Assembly: GCF_009730915.1 (NCBI RefSeq)
Contig: NC_052489.1
Coordinates: 25,413,916-25,477,915, forward strand
DNA: 64,000 nucleotides
Origin: Dioscorea cayenensis subsp. rotundata
Lineage: Eukaryota > Streptophyta > Magnoliopsida > Dioscoreales > Dioscoreaceae
Direction: 5' to 3'
The notes beneath the pieces are model-generated. The model had not been told where the DNA came from. It saw only the letters and a program-made list of their open reading frames with translations, and did not search any database. Shown in pieces: positions 10,661-22,508 of the stretch; the stretch's first letter is position 1, and the number at the start of each line of letters is the position of its first letter. Both the position numbers and the translations under genes were made by a program.

Positions 10661-11530
10661 GGTTGGGGATCTTTGAAGAGAAGAGAATGGAAATAGGAAG
10701 AGAAGCATCAATCACCCAACAGGACAGTATAACTTATTCTGCACAAAATGGAAATGAAGAGTATTCTTTTGGAATGTAAGGTGATGAATAAGCATGAGTC
10801 ATGAAAGAGAGACAGTTGAATGGGGAGTGGTATGTATTGAGAGTTGCAATGTCGTGGAGTAATAGGATAGCTTGGTTAGTTGTTCATCATCTTTAGCACT
10901 ACTGTACAAAGCTGCATGGGTATTTCATAAATTTCAGAGACTTGGACAAATAGTTATAATGATGATAAACCATTTATTGCCAATCCCGATGAGAAAAAGA
11001 AAGAAGAAAATAAAAACAATATTATAATAAAAAGTAATCAATAGTTTTTTTAAAAATAAATCATAATTATTTTTAATAAGAAGTACGGAAGTTTAGGGAG
11101 TACTTATTTTTGGTTAATTTTTTGAACAGTCATCCAACTTCAAAATATATCAAAGTGGTCACAAGGTTTAAATACGTTCACTAGACAGTCACCCGAGACT
11201 TTTTGACACCCAAAAGCCAATGTGGCCGCCGTAAAGACAGAGTCAGCAATTGATGTCCACATCTTCAAGCTTACTTGACTTGTCCACCTTAAATTAAGTG
11301 GCTGACTAAAGAAAATAACCGACACCTCACCCTCTTTCTTCTTCTTCTTCTTCTTCTTCTTCTTCTTTTTCTTCTTCTTCTCTGGTTCTTCTTCTCTGAA
11401 GTCTTATTCTTCTCGTCATTGTTTTGGAGACTTCTAAGCTGGTGGCTTTGACTGTTTGAATCGGTGATTGGGAGGAGAGAAGCGTTGCTTTTAGCTGTGA
11501 AAGAAAACAACAGACATTTAGTCACTCACA
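10661..11530. other. Region 5' of the MULE, with CTT microsatellite
   Basis: The part at about 11110-11310 is non-coding and resembles the long terminal regions of plant MULEs (repeated phrases on 'gtcacccgag' and 'ccaatgtggcc'), but no inverted partner was located on the far side. A (CTT)n tract runs at 11335-11395; the lysine/arginine-rich open frame on the opposite strand is an artefact of it. Confidence 0.4.
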
Positions 11531-12334
11531 ATGTCAATCAATTGGGAGATCCAACAAGCAGGAGAGGAACCACCAGAGTATTGTAAGGAAACCCTAGCTT
11601 TCCTTCTAGTTTCTTTCTTATTTGGTTTTGTAGCATTGCATTCCACCATAGATTAGGAGTTAGGGTTTGCAATTTAATTGAGGGTTTTCACTTAGTGTGG
11701 ATGATATACCAAATGTGGGTTTTCATGAATTGGTCAATGTCATTGAAGTGTTAAATTAGGTGTTGCGGTCAAAGAGAACACAACTCAGATATAAAATGTG
11801 GAATATGGGTCTCATGTGGAGTATAATGTGTCCTTCTTGTGGTCCCAGGTTGTCCAGAACTTGAAAAAGATGCAAAAACTTTGAATGTCTTGTATAATCT
11901 ATGGTTTTGTCTTTATAAAATCACAAACTTTGCTTTCTTTGTTACTTCATCAAATGATCAATGCCATATGTTTATATGCTATTGGTTATCTCATCTTTGA
12001 CATATTCGACATTTTATTATACAAATGTTTAATCCAAATTTTAAAATTTATGTCTTAAGTTTAACCTTATTACCATGGATATGATATTTATATGTCCAAG
12101 TTGATTTTATATGTTCCATCTCATGTTGATCCTTGTTATAGACAATGGTCTTTAGGATGCCTTTGTCCACAAGTAGAAACTCTTGCATTTTATTTTTTAA
12201 TAAATTATCAAGAAGATTGATATTAAATTCTTCAATTTGTGACAACCAGTTTGTTTAGAATGTCTAAAAAGCCTTACAATCTGTGTTCATTTCTGGATAG
12301 GTCTCACTTTCATGAAGTATTGTCCTGCATTAAT

Positions 12335-13200
12335 TGAATAAGCTTTTTTTCTTAGGTAGAAAAGCTCATCCAATCTCCACTCATTCTTCATTTAACACCA
12401 ACTGCCCAATGATTAGTGGTTATTACAAATTTTCATTATCTTTGTTCATTACAAATCTTGCCAAAAAAAAAAACATTTCTAAAATCCTAGAATGTATTAC
12501 AGTGAGATGTAGAATTGTTTATATAGAAGTCCTTAAAGATATATTTGCATTCACCTTCTTGTTCTAGCTTGGCTGCTTTTTTTTTCCTGTTCATAATTGT
12601 TCCAATGAGGATAAATCTAGAAAGATAAATCTATAAATGTTTTTATTGTATTGGAATATATAATTGCAACACTATTCAGAATATGTTTGTATTGTGATGT
12701 AATATATAAGTGAAGCATTAATTTTTTGCAATGGTTTTTTTTTTGGACATGGGAGTTAGTTTTAGGTGTTTGTGTTCACAATTTTTTATTGTAGGGCAGA
12801 ACAATAATTATAAAGATTGAATGAGCTTTTCTTCTTCATTCAATCTTTACTCAATCTTCATTACTAATCTTTTATATAAAAAAAATTCTAAAATCCTAGA
12901 ATGTATTAGAGTGAGATGTAGAATTGTTTATATCGAAGCCCTTAAAGATATATTGCATTCACCTTCTTGTTCTGCTTTGGCTGTTATTTTTCTATTCATA
13001 ATTGTTCCAATGAGGATAAATTTCCAAAGATAAATATATAAATGTTTGTATTGTATTGGAATATATAATTAAAGCACTATTCTGAACATGTTTGTATTGT
13101 GGTGCAATATATAAGTGCAACGACATGGGAGTTAGTTTTAGGTGTTTGTGTTCATAATTTTTTACTATAGCTCTTATAGTTGGGACAGAACAGTAACTAT
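12335..13200 (+). repeat. ~409-bp tandem duplication in the 5' part of the MULE
   Basis: Two copies, about 12335-12815 and 12822-13200, share long stretches in the same order (AAAATCCTAGAATGTATTA at 12481 and 12890, then the phrases around GTGAGATGTAGAATTGTTTATAT and CATGGGAGTTAGTTTTAGGTG). The period is 409 bp. Copies differ by small indels and substitutions. The block lies just before the first recognisable transposase exon, probably in its 5' intron. Confidence 0.8.
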
Positions 13201-15469
13201 AAAAGTTGTGTGTTTTATTTCAGTACCAACAACAGAGCTGTTTACCATTAAGATGCATTACAAAATAGGTGGTGTAGAAGATCAGTTGGTTGGCTTAGTG
13301 GATTACTGCAGTGCAGTTCAAATTTCAAAAATAGAATTGTTGTTGATGGGTAGGAGCCTTATGTTAGATCTAGAATGTTGCACCATATGATGGTTGGATA
13401 TAAGCCATGGAGCCAAGGAATTAAGAGAAATTAAAAATGACCAAGATGCACTGAATATAGCCATCGCAGTAGATTCCAGTAAGAAGGTCAGTGTGTTCTT
13501 TAGGAGTGGACATTGTGTTAGTAATCAAGGTAGCTCCAGTAAATTCAGTGCAAAGGATAGTATAATAAGAGAGGCTATTGATGACAAAGCAGCCAATTTG
13601 AAGGAAGAAGAATCAGAGGAAGAAGAAGATTTGGAAGATACAATTATTGGAATGGAAGGCAAAAGGAAAAATAATGGAGAAGATAGTGATCTCCATGATT
13701 CTAATTACAATTTCAGTGATGAGTTAGAAGAAGATCCTGTCAAGGACATTGAAATAGTTAGGGATATGGTTGTTGTGGAAAAAGAACCCCAAGAAAACAC
13801 TGGTGGGGTGCATATTGAGTTAGATTATGCTGATTTTGGTGACCTGAATTCCTGCTCATCAACAGATGAAGATGAGTTAGTATCAAAAAAGCCTAAATAC
13901 ACAGAGTTCAATGAAGAATGTGACATGAAAAATCCTCAATTCAAGATTGGAATGAAATTTAGGAGCTTCAAACAATTTAAAGATGCTATCAAGAACTATG
14001 GGATAAAGAATAGATATGTAATGGCATTTAAGCCCAATTCCAATAAAAGGTGTAAAGCAATCTATAAGAGGGGTTGTCCATTTTGTTTATGGGTATCACC
14101 AATGGTGAAAAATGGGAGTACAATCCAAATAAAATCAGGGCAATTGCAACATGAGTGTTCAAGGGATCGTCATAATATGCATGTGAATGCAGCATAGATA
14201 GTGAGAAGTTACTTGGAGCAGTTCAAAGCTGATCCTGCATGGAAGATCTCTGGCATCATCCAGGCTGTCAAAACTAATCAAGAGGTTCACATCAGTAGAT
14301 TAGTGGCTTAGAGGGCAAAGTGTATAACACTCAAGTAAGTAACACACTCTATATGAAATATTTTCAATTAAATCACATAGGTTTTATACAGTTATGTACT
14401 TGTATATAGTTAATTTGTCATGTTTTTGAACTAAGTTGATTGATGGTGATGAGAAAACAAATAAAGAGTCTATATGACTACAAATTAGAATTGATGAGGA
14501 CTCATCCTTGATCAACTGTGATTTTCAGATGTGATCAAGTAAATTTCAGTGCATGTATGTCTACTTAGCTCCCTTGAGGGAGGGATTTTTGGTAGGTTGT
14601 AGACAAATTATATTAGTGGATGGGTGCTTCCTCAAAGGAGCATATGGTGGACAACTTCTGTCTGCAGTGGGTTTAGATGCTAATGATTACATCTATCCTG
14701 TTGCTTGGGCCATAGTTGGTAAAGAGAATAAAGACGACTGGAAGTGGTTCTCGGAGCTACTGGCCAAAGATCTTAGGATAATAAATAGCTTCCATTGGGC
14801 ATTCATTAGCGATAGATGATAAGTGCTTGTGTATTAGTAATATGAAGTATTCTTTTCTTACGATGAGTATTACTTTTTTCAGATTTTATCGCTAATGCAT
14901 GTGTATTTGTGTTCTTTTGTGCATGTAGGCCTGTGGAGACAAATATAGAAGAAAGAAGCCAAAGTAGATTGCAAGTGCACTTAGTTGATAAAATCTTGGA
15001 GTGAACAAACGTGAAGACACAAGTTGTGCTCAAAGACATGTGAGTGTGTGCCAACCTCCGTGGTGTTCAAGGAAATAGGCAAATTGGAGGGGCATAAAGG
15101 TAGTCACACTATTGTGTTCCGACTTGTGCAAACCTAGCAAGATTGTTGTCAAATGTGCTTTTTATTTGAAGATGCAACGCAATCTACAGCGTAGACGTGT
15201 GCGCGTTTAAGTTGCCTCGATGAAAAGTGTGGATTCAGGAGTATTTTGGCGGAGTATTATAGCATTCTACTGTAGCAAATTACTGTAGCAGTCACGTTCA
15301 TAAGCAGCATCGATTTCCTGGAGATTCACATGGGCGTGTGGAACACACCCGTATGGATGCCCAATTCCAGCCCTATTTATGTCGCAATTTCAGCCTGATT
15401 TCAGAATCCTTTTTTTCCATCTTTTGGCTATCTTTTCTCCACCTTTGGAGACGCCCGCGACTAGGGTTT

Positions 15470-16629
15470 TGATGAGTATAATTTGCATTTAATATATAGA
15501 CCTTCTTTAACTCATAATGAATTAAATTTGAATTATTTTAAACCAATTTTACTCCTAATTTTAGTATTATTGCATTGTAGGAAAGAAGAGAATGATTCCA
15601 AGGAACAACATGTAAAGGTACAAAATTGGAGAAAGAAGATCAAAGTTTCAACAAAGAGGGAACAAGCAAAACATAAAATCTAGCGCATAGGCGCTACAAC
15701 ATTAAGAGGTGCAAAACAAAAACTATAGCGCCTAGGCACTACAGTCTCTGGCACCTAGGCGCTACCCCGATTTTTATGTTATAAAAGGGGTTAGGGTTGA
15801 GACGAAAAGGGAGGAGAATTTCGGAGATCAAGAGACCGAGAGCGAAGATTCGGCGTGGATTTATTGTCATGCTTTAGTTTTTAGTTTTTCTTTGATTATT
15901 TGATTATGAACCTTATTTATATGTCGAACTTTGCAATTATTATGTTCTAGATACTTTTTCTAGGGCTACGATGTAGCCAGACTATGAAACCCTAGATTCA
16001 TCTTTGTTTAATTTAGTTGATGCTTGTTTCAAGACTATGTTGGATATTTTAATCTATGCTTAATGCTTGTGAATGCTTGATCACCAATTGCATGAATATT
16101 AATTTGATTTGAGACCGAGAGGTGATAATTGAATTAGGTCTTGGTTGAAATATCGTACAATCATCATAAGATAGAGATATTTATGAGGTTGTATGCATCA
16201 TTATAAATTTCTAGAACTTAATGAGTTTCATAGATTCACAGTTATCTCAGAGATGATGTTAACTTATCTAGTGGAATATGCTATTGATGCTTGAGAAAGA
16301 TCAATATGTAATTTAGGGAAATTTGATAACAACATAAGAAACAAACATTGATTGATTGAATTAGATGATCTAGGTGGAATTAGTCTAGGTGAACTTGGAA
16401 ACCCTAGAATCTCTTGACATTGATTTCTCCTTATCTCTCTCTCTCTCTCTCTCTAGTCCTTGAATTAGATTTTCTAAATTAAACCTCTTCAATTTCATTA
16501 ATCAAGTAGAATTAGGGTTAGTAATTTTGGTAATTAATAAGCTCAATCCTCGTGGGAATGATACTCTCTTATCACTATATTACTTATTTGCGATAGCGTA
16601 TACTTGCGTTATATAAATCACAACCAACA
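15470..16629 (+). mobile_element. Solo LTR (inner), nested in the outer LTR
   Basis: Begins TGATGAGTATAATTTGCATT and ends CACAACCAACA. It is flanked by the 5-bp duplication GGTTT at 15465-15469 and 16630-16634. It is 1160 bp, non-coding, with a TATA-like box (TTATAAAAGGGG at about 15779-15790) that gives plus orientation, and a U5-like end (CTCGTGGGAATGATACTC ... TATACTTGCG). It is younger than the outer LTR by nesting order. Confidence 0.88.
15681..15790 (+). promoter_or_regulatory. LTR promoter: triple palindromic motif plus TATA box
   Basis: Three imperfect copies of a near-palindrome around GCGCCTAGGCGC occur at 15682-15696, 15726-15740 and 15750-15764, followed 15-20 bp later by TTATAAAAGGGG. 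The layout is that of U3 enhancer repeats before the TATA box of an LTR. The binding factor is unknown. Confidence 0.5.
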
Positions 16630-17929
16630 GGTTTGGAGAGGCTTTGGCTAGGTTTTGGAGGGGTTCACGGCCTTCGACATCGCATTTTCTTCGGAAGAGA
16701 GTTATTGGGGGAGCTTTCGTCGGCACCGATCTGGCGAGATGTGCCTTAAGCTTGACGAGGGGATCTTTGGAGAAGACGCGGCCACTCCACAAGACCATCG
16801 ACACAAATACCAAGGGAATTTTATTCATGGATTATATATTTTTACATTTGATTTCATTATTGATTGTATTTTGCTCCATGGAGAGCTAAACCCCTAGTGG
16901 GTACTTCGGCTTGTAAACCCTATGATGATATTGTTTCTTTGACCTCTTATTATGCTTTCATTAATTGATGTTTTAATTGACTTCCAATCTTGAATGCTTG
17001 TTGAGTTGACTTTCCCTTAGAGTGACACTAGGGTTGAGAATCCGTTTTGGTCATCCTTGTGGATGAGTGACACACTATGAGGGTTAGACAATACTAGATT
17101 GGAGAGGGTTGAGAGGGTGAGTCGAGAGATAGCGGAGCATCCTCTTTCTCCTCTGGCGTGATTTATCTTACCTCCACGTTCCAAGAGTTCTTTGCGGTCA
17201 CAATAGAGTGAAGTGCTAAGAGACGAACTCCGATGGGGCTCAGTTGCGCAAGCAACAGAGTGAAACATTGAAGTAATCCTTGGTATTTGGGGCTTAATTG
17301 TGACTAGGGGTCTTTCATCTGGACCAAAGGGTTAAATTTATTTTAGGGAATATGGTTTATCACTTGGAATCCCTAGAGCCTAAAGCAACCTAGCACAGTG
17401 TGAGGTGTCGAGACTGAGAGATTTCTCCACCGGGGCATAGTGTAGGGTTAGTCACGGTTGATCTTAAGTTTTGGGACTGTGTGTTTAAGGATCTCTACGA
17501 CTCATTAAGCATTAGTTAGGGAACATAATGATTGGTCTTGCACTTAAAACAATAGTCCTAGGGTGAGCAATGTTAGAGTACCCTATTTATCGTTGATTGC
17601 CTCGCCTATCTTTTATTTGTGTCTCCTTCTTCTTTTCTTATTTCTATTTGCATTTATTATTATTCACATCATTATCGATTCATCTTCATTCCAGTTAAAT
17701 AGCAATTTTTATGTTTCTAATCACTATTTCCTGTGGATTTGACTACCCACTCACCGGGGTATTATTACTTCGACAAACCCGTGCACTTGCGGTACATACG
17801 CAAAAGGGCGTTTGTCAATAGACAAAAGATAAATGGCTGACCTAGGTTCAATTAAATATTTTTGTGTTTTTTATGATTAATTTTAGGGTAAATGACTGAC
17901 CTTTTATGATTAATCAAGATGAGTAGTAT

Positions 17930-18500
17930 GATGCTAGAGTTGGATAGCATATATGATATAGCAAGGAGTTTCCTGTCCAATTTAATTTCAGTGCTTGTTG
18001 CTTCAAAGAATTCCATGTCAATTATTTTAGTGTGATTTCTCTCTTGTATGGAAAGATGTTTCCTGCCCAATTTAATCCAGATTTATATGATATAGTACAT
18101 GATTCATTATGTTGTTTGGGTTGGATAGCAACTAATTAATTTTAGTGATTCATTCTGTTGTTAGGATTGGATAGCAAAAAATTAATTTCAGTGTGATTCT
18201 GCTCTTGGATGGTAAAAAGTTACCTGCCTATTTTATTGCAAATTTATATGATATAGTACATAATTCGTTATGGTATTAGGGTTGGATAGCAAATAGTTAA
18301 ATTCAGTGGTTCTGTTGTTAGGATTGGATATCAGAAAATTACTTTCAGTGTGATTCTCCTCTTGGATAACAAGAAGTTGGCTGCCTAATTTATTAGATTT
18401 ATATGTTTTCAATTCATGATTCATGATGCTTTTAGGGTTGGATAGAAAACAATTAAATGTAGTGATTCAATTGTTAGTAATTCATCTAGATTTTAATATG
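17930..18500 (+). repeat. ~160-bp tandem repeat in the MULE intron
   Basis: The phrase GGGTTGGATAGCAA starts near 18119, 18280 and (variant) 18436, giving periods of 161 and 156 bp. Between them a diverged half-unit (GGATTGGATAGCAAAAAATT) recurs, so the repeat has an internal sub-repeat of about half length or less. At least three copies are present, plus a degenerate one from about 17930. Confidence 0.75.
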
Positions 18501-18905
18501 GAAGTTTGTATGAAATATATCTTATTGACAATCTTGTTCTGTTTGTTTGTTTGTTTTCCTTCCTCTCCCAATCTGCCTATGGTGATTGATATGTGTGTGA
18601 ATTAAATAAAAACTTAGGGCTTAATGCCTGCAATTGAAGAGCTATTCCCCAACAGTGAACACAGATATTGTGTGAGGCACATCCACACTAATTTCAAAAA
18701 ACTTATAAGGGAAAAGCCTTAAAGGACCAACTGTGGAATTGTACCAAAGCAATCAACATCCTTTCATATGAGAAATTCATGGAACAATTAAAGCATGTCT
18801 CCAGGTACCTTTGAATACCTAAAAAAAATAGATCCCTATCATTGGAGTAGGTCTTATTTCCATCCCAAATACAAGTGTGACATAGCTAGGAGTAGGACTT
18901 ATGTT

Positions 18906-19751
18906 TTTATAAGCTATTTTTAGCATCAGTGATTACTCGATTTAAAGAACATGGAGTATTTTGATTTTAAGGATATAGTTTTCCATGAGAAAGAGTTCCT
19001 TATAAAAATAAGGCTTTGAGTATTGTTGATTAAATGCAACCTGCTTAATTTTTTAAGATCTAAACTAAATAACAATGATGTAGTGACAAATTTACTTTAA
19101 AATCAGGTAATAATTGATGATTATGAGTTTTTATTTGTGTTATTTGATCAATTTTAATATTCTCCAAAAAAACACTGTGCAGAAGGAGTTGCACCAAATA
19201 TCGGAGTTGCTTCATGAATACTTTTTTTTAATGCGAGAGTATATGTCATATAAAAATAGTTTTAAAACATATTAAAAAAATTTAAATAATAATAATAATA
19301 ATAATCAAATTAGAAAAGTCGTAGGTTTTATTCTAACAATTGTGAATCAACTATTTTGCATTCTATATATTTTTTTTTACCTGTTGGGAGAAAGATGCTA
19401 GATAATAGTACGTATTTCCAAGGAATAATTAAGCACCTATATATGAAATTATTAGATATAGATATATTGTTTGTTCCTTAAGCAAGCTGCTTAACTTTTA
19501 TAAATAGACTGCATGCCCCCACCCTCGGCATGTAATAACCAAGTTTAGGCTATGCTAAGAATTGTCAACATCGTGGTTTTATGTTTACATTTTTTTTTTT
19601 TTTTTGAAAAATTTATGTTTACATTTGATTAAAATGTTAAGATTATATTTTAAATTAAAATTTTATGTTAATTTAATTTTTGGTTATCTAATTCACCGCA
19701 TATATATATATGATCATATATATAGATATTCGTGTGCAAAATATGCAAAGA

Positions 19752-19796
<45 letters not shown>

Positions 19797-19966
19797 TTAA
19801 AGTGGACAAACCCATGATTTCAACCAATGTTGTGAAAAAGAATTAATCTTTCAATCTCTCACCTAGTAGAGAAAAGAGTTACCATCCTTATAGTTATAAT
19901 ATTTAGATGATAAAATAACCAAAATTTGGATTTTAATTTTTACTATCAATTTTTCATAAATTTCAT

Positions 19967-20004
<38 letters not shown>

Positions 20005-20493
20005 AATAAGTGAATAAATCATACAAATTTAAGTTTCCAAATGGTTATTTGACATGTACCATAACTTTTATGATTTCTTTTTAAATTACATGATGGGATC
20101 ACCTAATTTGGAATTTGAATTTATTATTAATTATGTAATAGGTTAGTATAAATTATTTGAAGAAAAAAAACATAACTAAAATAGGGCTAGTCCAACAAAT
20201 AAAACATTTGTTTCCACTCAGGGAGGATAGCATCTTTAAATTCCATCCACCGCATAGTGAGCAACAGTTGCTTGTGCGTGGACAATTGAGGGTTTTCTTC
20301 ACATAGTGCTATCTATAAGGATTTTCGGTGTGGGAGCAAGCATGCCATTGCCACTCTGGTTGCATTTGTTTAAAAAAAATTGAAATTAAAAATACAAAAA
20401 CAGTATAATCTTCAAAATAACATGTTTGATTAATGTTAAGATCATTAAGTTTCATTTGAGCTCACATGCAGCCTTCATAGGTGGACCATAATT
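18906..20493. other. AT-rich intergenic DNA with microsatellites
   Basis: Contains (ATT)n at 19752-19797, (TA)n at 19973-20003, a short (AAT)n near 19290-19305 and several poly-T/poly-A tracts that may be old retroposon tails. No gene is supported. Confidence 0.6.
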
Positions 20494-20531
20494 TTTTTTT
20501 TTTTGAATAAAGTGGATAAATCACGAATTTA
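20494..20531 (-). mobile_element. Ultra-short LINE 3' end with perfect 15-bp TSD
   Basis: Only 38 bp were inserted: a poly-T followed by GAATAAAGTGGATAAATCACG, the reverse complement of the LINE terminus seen at 52810-52839. The flanks AGGTGGACCATAATT at 20479-20493 and 20532-20546 are identical 15-bp direct repeats. Confidence 0.8.
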
Positions 20532-20886
20532 AGGTGGACCATAATTCATCGACCCTTTTTTTTTTTTTTGAAAATATTCAAATGCTTATTAAATTAAGTA
20601 AATAAATAAATAAAAGATGGTCAATTAAGAACACCCATAGATCTTTATTTTTGCCCCCACGTTCATTGGTTCAATGCGTAATATAACTGCATGCGCAACA
20701 CTTTTCCTCAAAGAAGATCAGAAAATGGAAATTTAAAAAGGTATAAAGGGATCAGAACCACAGGCGCTTTTATCATATATAATTCATCTGAAAAAATATA
20801 ATCCAACCAAAAAGAAAACAATTCCACTTTTACTAAAAAAGAAAAAGAAAAAAAGAGAACAATTAAGATTCAATCCAATGTGTCTA

Positions 20887-21828
20887 TTAGAATCTCTTCA
20901 TCTCCATCAAAGTCCTTAGAATCTCAACATTTAAGTGTGGATTCTTTATAGCAAATGCTTCATATCTTTCTGTATAAACTATGAACTCCAAATTCTTAAT
21001 TATGCAGTTCATGGCTTGTTTTCTCAACAAACCACTAGAGCAAACTCCTGAAACCTCAAGAACTTCTAATGCATTTGCGCTGTCTAGTGATTCAAGCAAT
21101 CTCTGCTCACAAAATTCTCTCAAGAATCCAATCTCGTATTTATCGGCGGCGATCAATAATGAATAGGTGTGTTTTTCAACATCATCAGTTGCCAAACTTC
21201 CACTGTAAAGGAACTCAAGTAGGCATTTTAGCTCCTCATGTTTCAATTCAGGTAGTGTGATGGTTTCATTTGCAGGTGCTTTGCATTCATCCGAACTTAA
21301 CATTGTCTTGAATATTACTGATCTTGTTGCCTGAAATGCAATTGCGGTAAAACTTGTTAAAATTATGCAGGTTTGAGCATGTTAAAAAGTCATTAGATAC
21401 TCACAAGGATTGCTTTATGTGCAGGTATTGCTGGTCCAGTGCCTGGTTTCACAAGTATATCTGTGTGTAATCCTTCTCTGAAAGCAAGGACAAAGCTATC
21501 CAGGAATCCAATTTTGTTATGAACCCCTTGTTCCACTTCTTTCATTTCCTGCAACCTCTTGAAAACATCTGCAAGTCCCTGAACCAAAATTCCCTGAAAA
21601 TGATCCAAAATTCTCTGCGGTTATGGTATAAAACAGAGTACTTACCTTGTGTTGACTGGAATACAATTCATCAAAGAAGGTTGCCATGTTTCTTGCTCCT
21701 TCATGGCAGCTTGAGCAGATATTGTTTCTTGGGAGCCTGAAAACAGATGCTGTGGGACTGCAAATGCAGCAATCCATGACTGCTCCGGTTGCTTCTCTTC
21801 TTAGCAATTGCTCTAGCTCTCCATTCAT
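20887..21828 (-). CDS. BTB/POZ domain protein (At3g56230-like)
   Basis: Three exons on the minus strand: 21646-21828, 21405-21578 and 20887-21330, all phase 0 with GT-AG introns (GTAAGT and GTGAGT donors). They give 266 aa. Residues ~18-45 carry paired cysteines (MDCCICSPTASVFRLP, NNICSSCHEGAR), a possible small zinc-binding head. A helical linker follows, then the BTB domain from about residue 100 (HTDILVKPG, IPAHKAILATRSVIFKTML, LLEFLYSGSL) and a short BACK-like helical tail. Such proteins commonly serve as substrate adaptors for CUL3 ubiquitin ligases; that role here is inferred from the domain. The same head-plus-BTB layout occurs in Arabidopsis At3g56230, as I recall it. A further upstream GTAAAC site suggests a 5' UTR intron. 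Confidence 0.92.
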
Positions 21829-22508
21829 TCTATAAATGGTTGTTATAACTAGCTTTCTTATTTATGAATTTCTTTTTTATTGAGTTGAACTTTGTGTAGC
21901 TAAGAAGTTTACCTGTAAATGTCAAGCTCCTCTGAAAGCTAATTCTAAACAAATTTCATCATTAGTTAACCACTCAAATCATAAAATTTCTCTTTGGTTA
22001 AATGAATATAAAAGATAATTAATCTTTAATTTGGTGATCTTATTTCAGATTGGTAGGAGTTTTTAGATGTTTGTTTGAAGGACAGAGACTTCTCAACCGC
22101 CCTGAAAATGCATGGAAAAGAAGAGAAAAGAATGGGCAGGCACACCTCACACCTACTTCTTTTCCTCCATAAACTAATCATCAACAGATAGCACACATTA
22201 TACTTTAAATACAAAAACAATGCAAGATAATCTTTAGTATTAATCCTTTAATAAGAGCCACCTAAGAATGTTTTAGCTGGGCATATTAAAATATTCTCCC
22301 ACTTAATATAGTGGTTGGCATGGTTGCCTTACGTACCTAACTATCAACTATTGATTTTGATAATCCAATAACAACCAGAGAGTTGGAGCAGCATCAAATC
22401 ATAAGTTCATTACATGAAATTAATGCTATACAATAATAAGTGGGGTACATAGAACAAAGCCAAGACATGATTGATAGTTCATAAGTCTAAAATATAATAA
22501 GAAAGAGA
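21829..22508. other. Intergenic region between BTB and HIG1 genes
   Basis: Presumed 5' UTR and promoter of the BTB gene and 3' UTR of the HIG1 gene. No further gene was seen. Confidence 0.5.

Larger units (their letters stand above)
14817..17817. mobile_element. Solo LTR (outer), inserted in the MULE transposase
   Basis: Begins TGATAAGTGC and ends GCGTTTGTCA (TG...CA with a short TGAyAA inverted end). It is flanked by the 5-bp duplication ATAGA at 14812-14816 and 17818-17822. Removing it restores the transposase reading ISDR-QK, which independently proves the boundaries. Without the nested insertion it is 1841 bp. Phrases such as CTGTAGCA repeats, CATGGGCGTGTGG and the terminal GTGCACTTGCGG are like long LTRs of Ty3/gypsy (Tat-type) elements. 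No coding domain or second LTR is seen, so it is a solo LTR left by recombination. Confidence 0.9.
13222..18905 (+). pseudogene. Mutator-like (MULE) transposase gene, broken and split by LTR insertions
   Basis: From 13222, just after a splice-acceptor-like TTTCAG, comes a PB1-like N-terminal region (PTTELFTIKMHYKIGGVEDQ). An acidic linker follows, then the MuDR DNA-binding domain (FKIGMKFRSFKQFKDAIKNY, CPFCLWVSP, HECSRDRH; to 14197). Next is the MULE transposase core with the first catalytic Asp in IILVDGCFLKGAYGG (from about 14590) and the second in ISDR at 14816. Across the LTR insertion the frame continues as QK, and after an intron-like gap (about 17829-18619) as GLMPAIEELFPNSEHRYCVRH, ending near WSRSYFHPKYKC. 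In-frame stops at 13388, 14195 and about 14310, and further breaks after 18715, show it is dead. A first exon starting MSINWEIQQAGEEPPEYC at 11531 with a GTAAGG donor is possible but uncertain. Terminal inverted repeats were not identified. Confidence 0.88.

Noticed and set aside
10334-10676. Overlapping open frames of 60-92 codons
   Set aside because: They coincide with the SINE copy at 10470-10660 in several frames at once; a non-coding pol III repeat explains them.
11289-11525. Minus-strand Arg/Lys-rich ORF
   Set aside because: Produced by the (CTT)n microsatellite at 11335-11395.
14817-17817. Complete LTR retrotransposon with two LTRs (suggested by two LTR-end-like stretches near 16620 and 17810)
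   Set aside because: The two ends belong to two different LTRs: the inner one has its own TSD (GGTTT) and different sequence, and no gag/pol lies between.
17930-18500. CRISPR-like or satellite array
   Set aside because: Only about three long, diverged units with a sub-repeat and no regular spacers; it is a local tandem duplication in a plant transposon intron.
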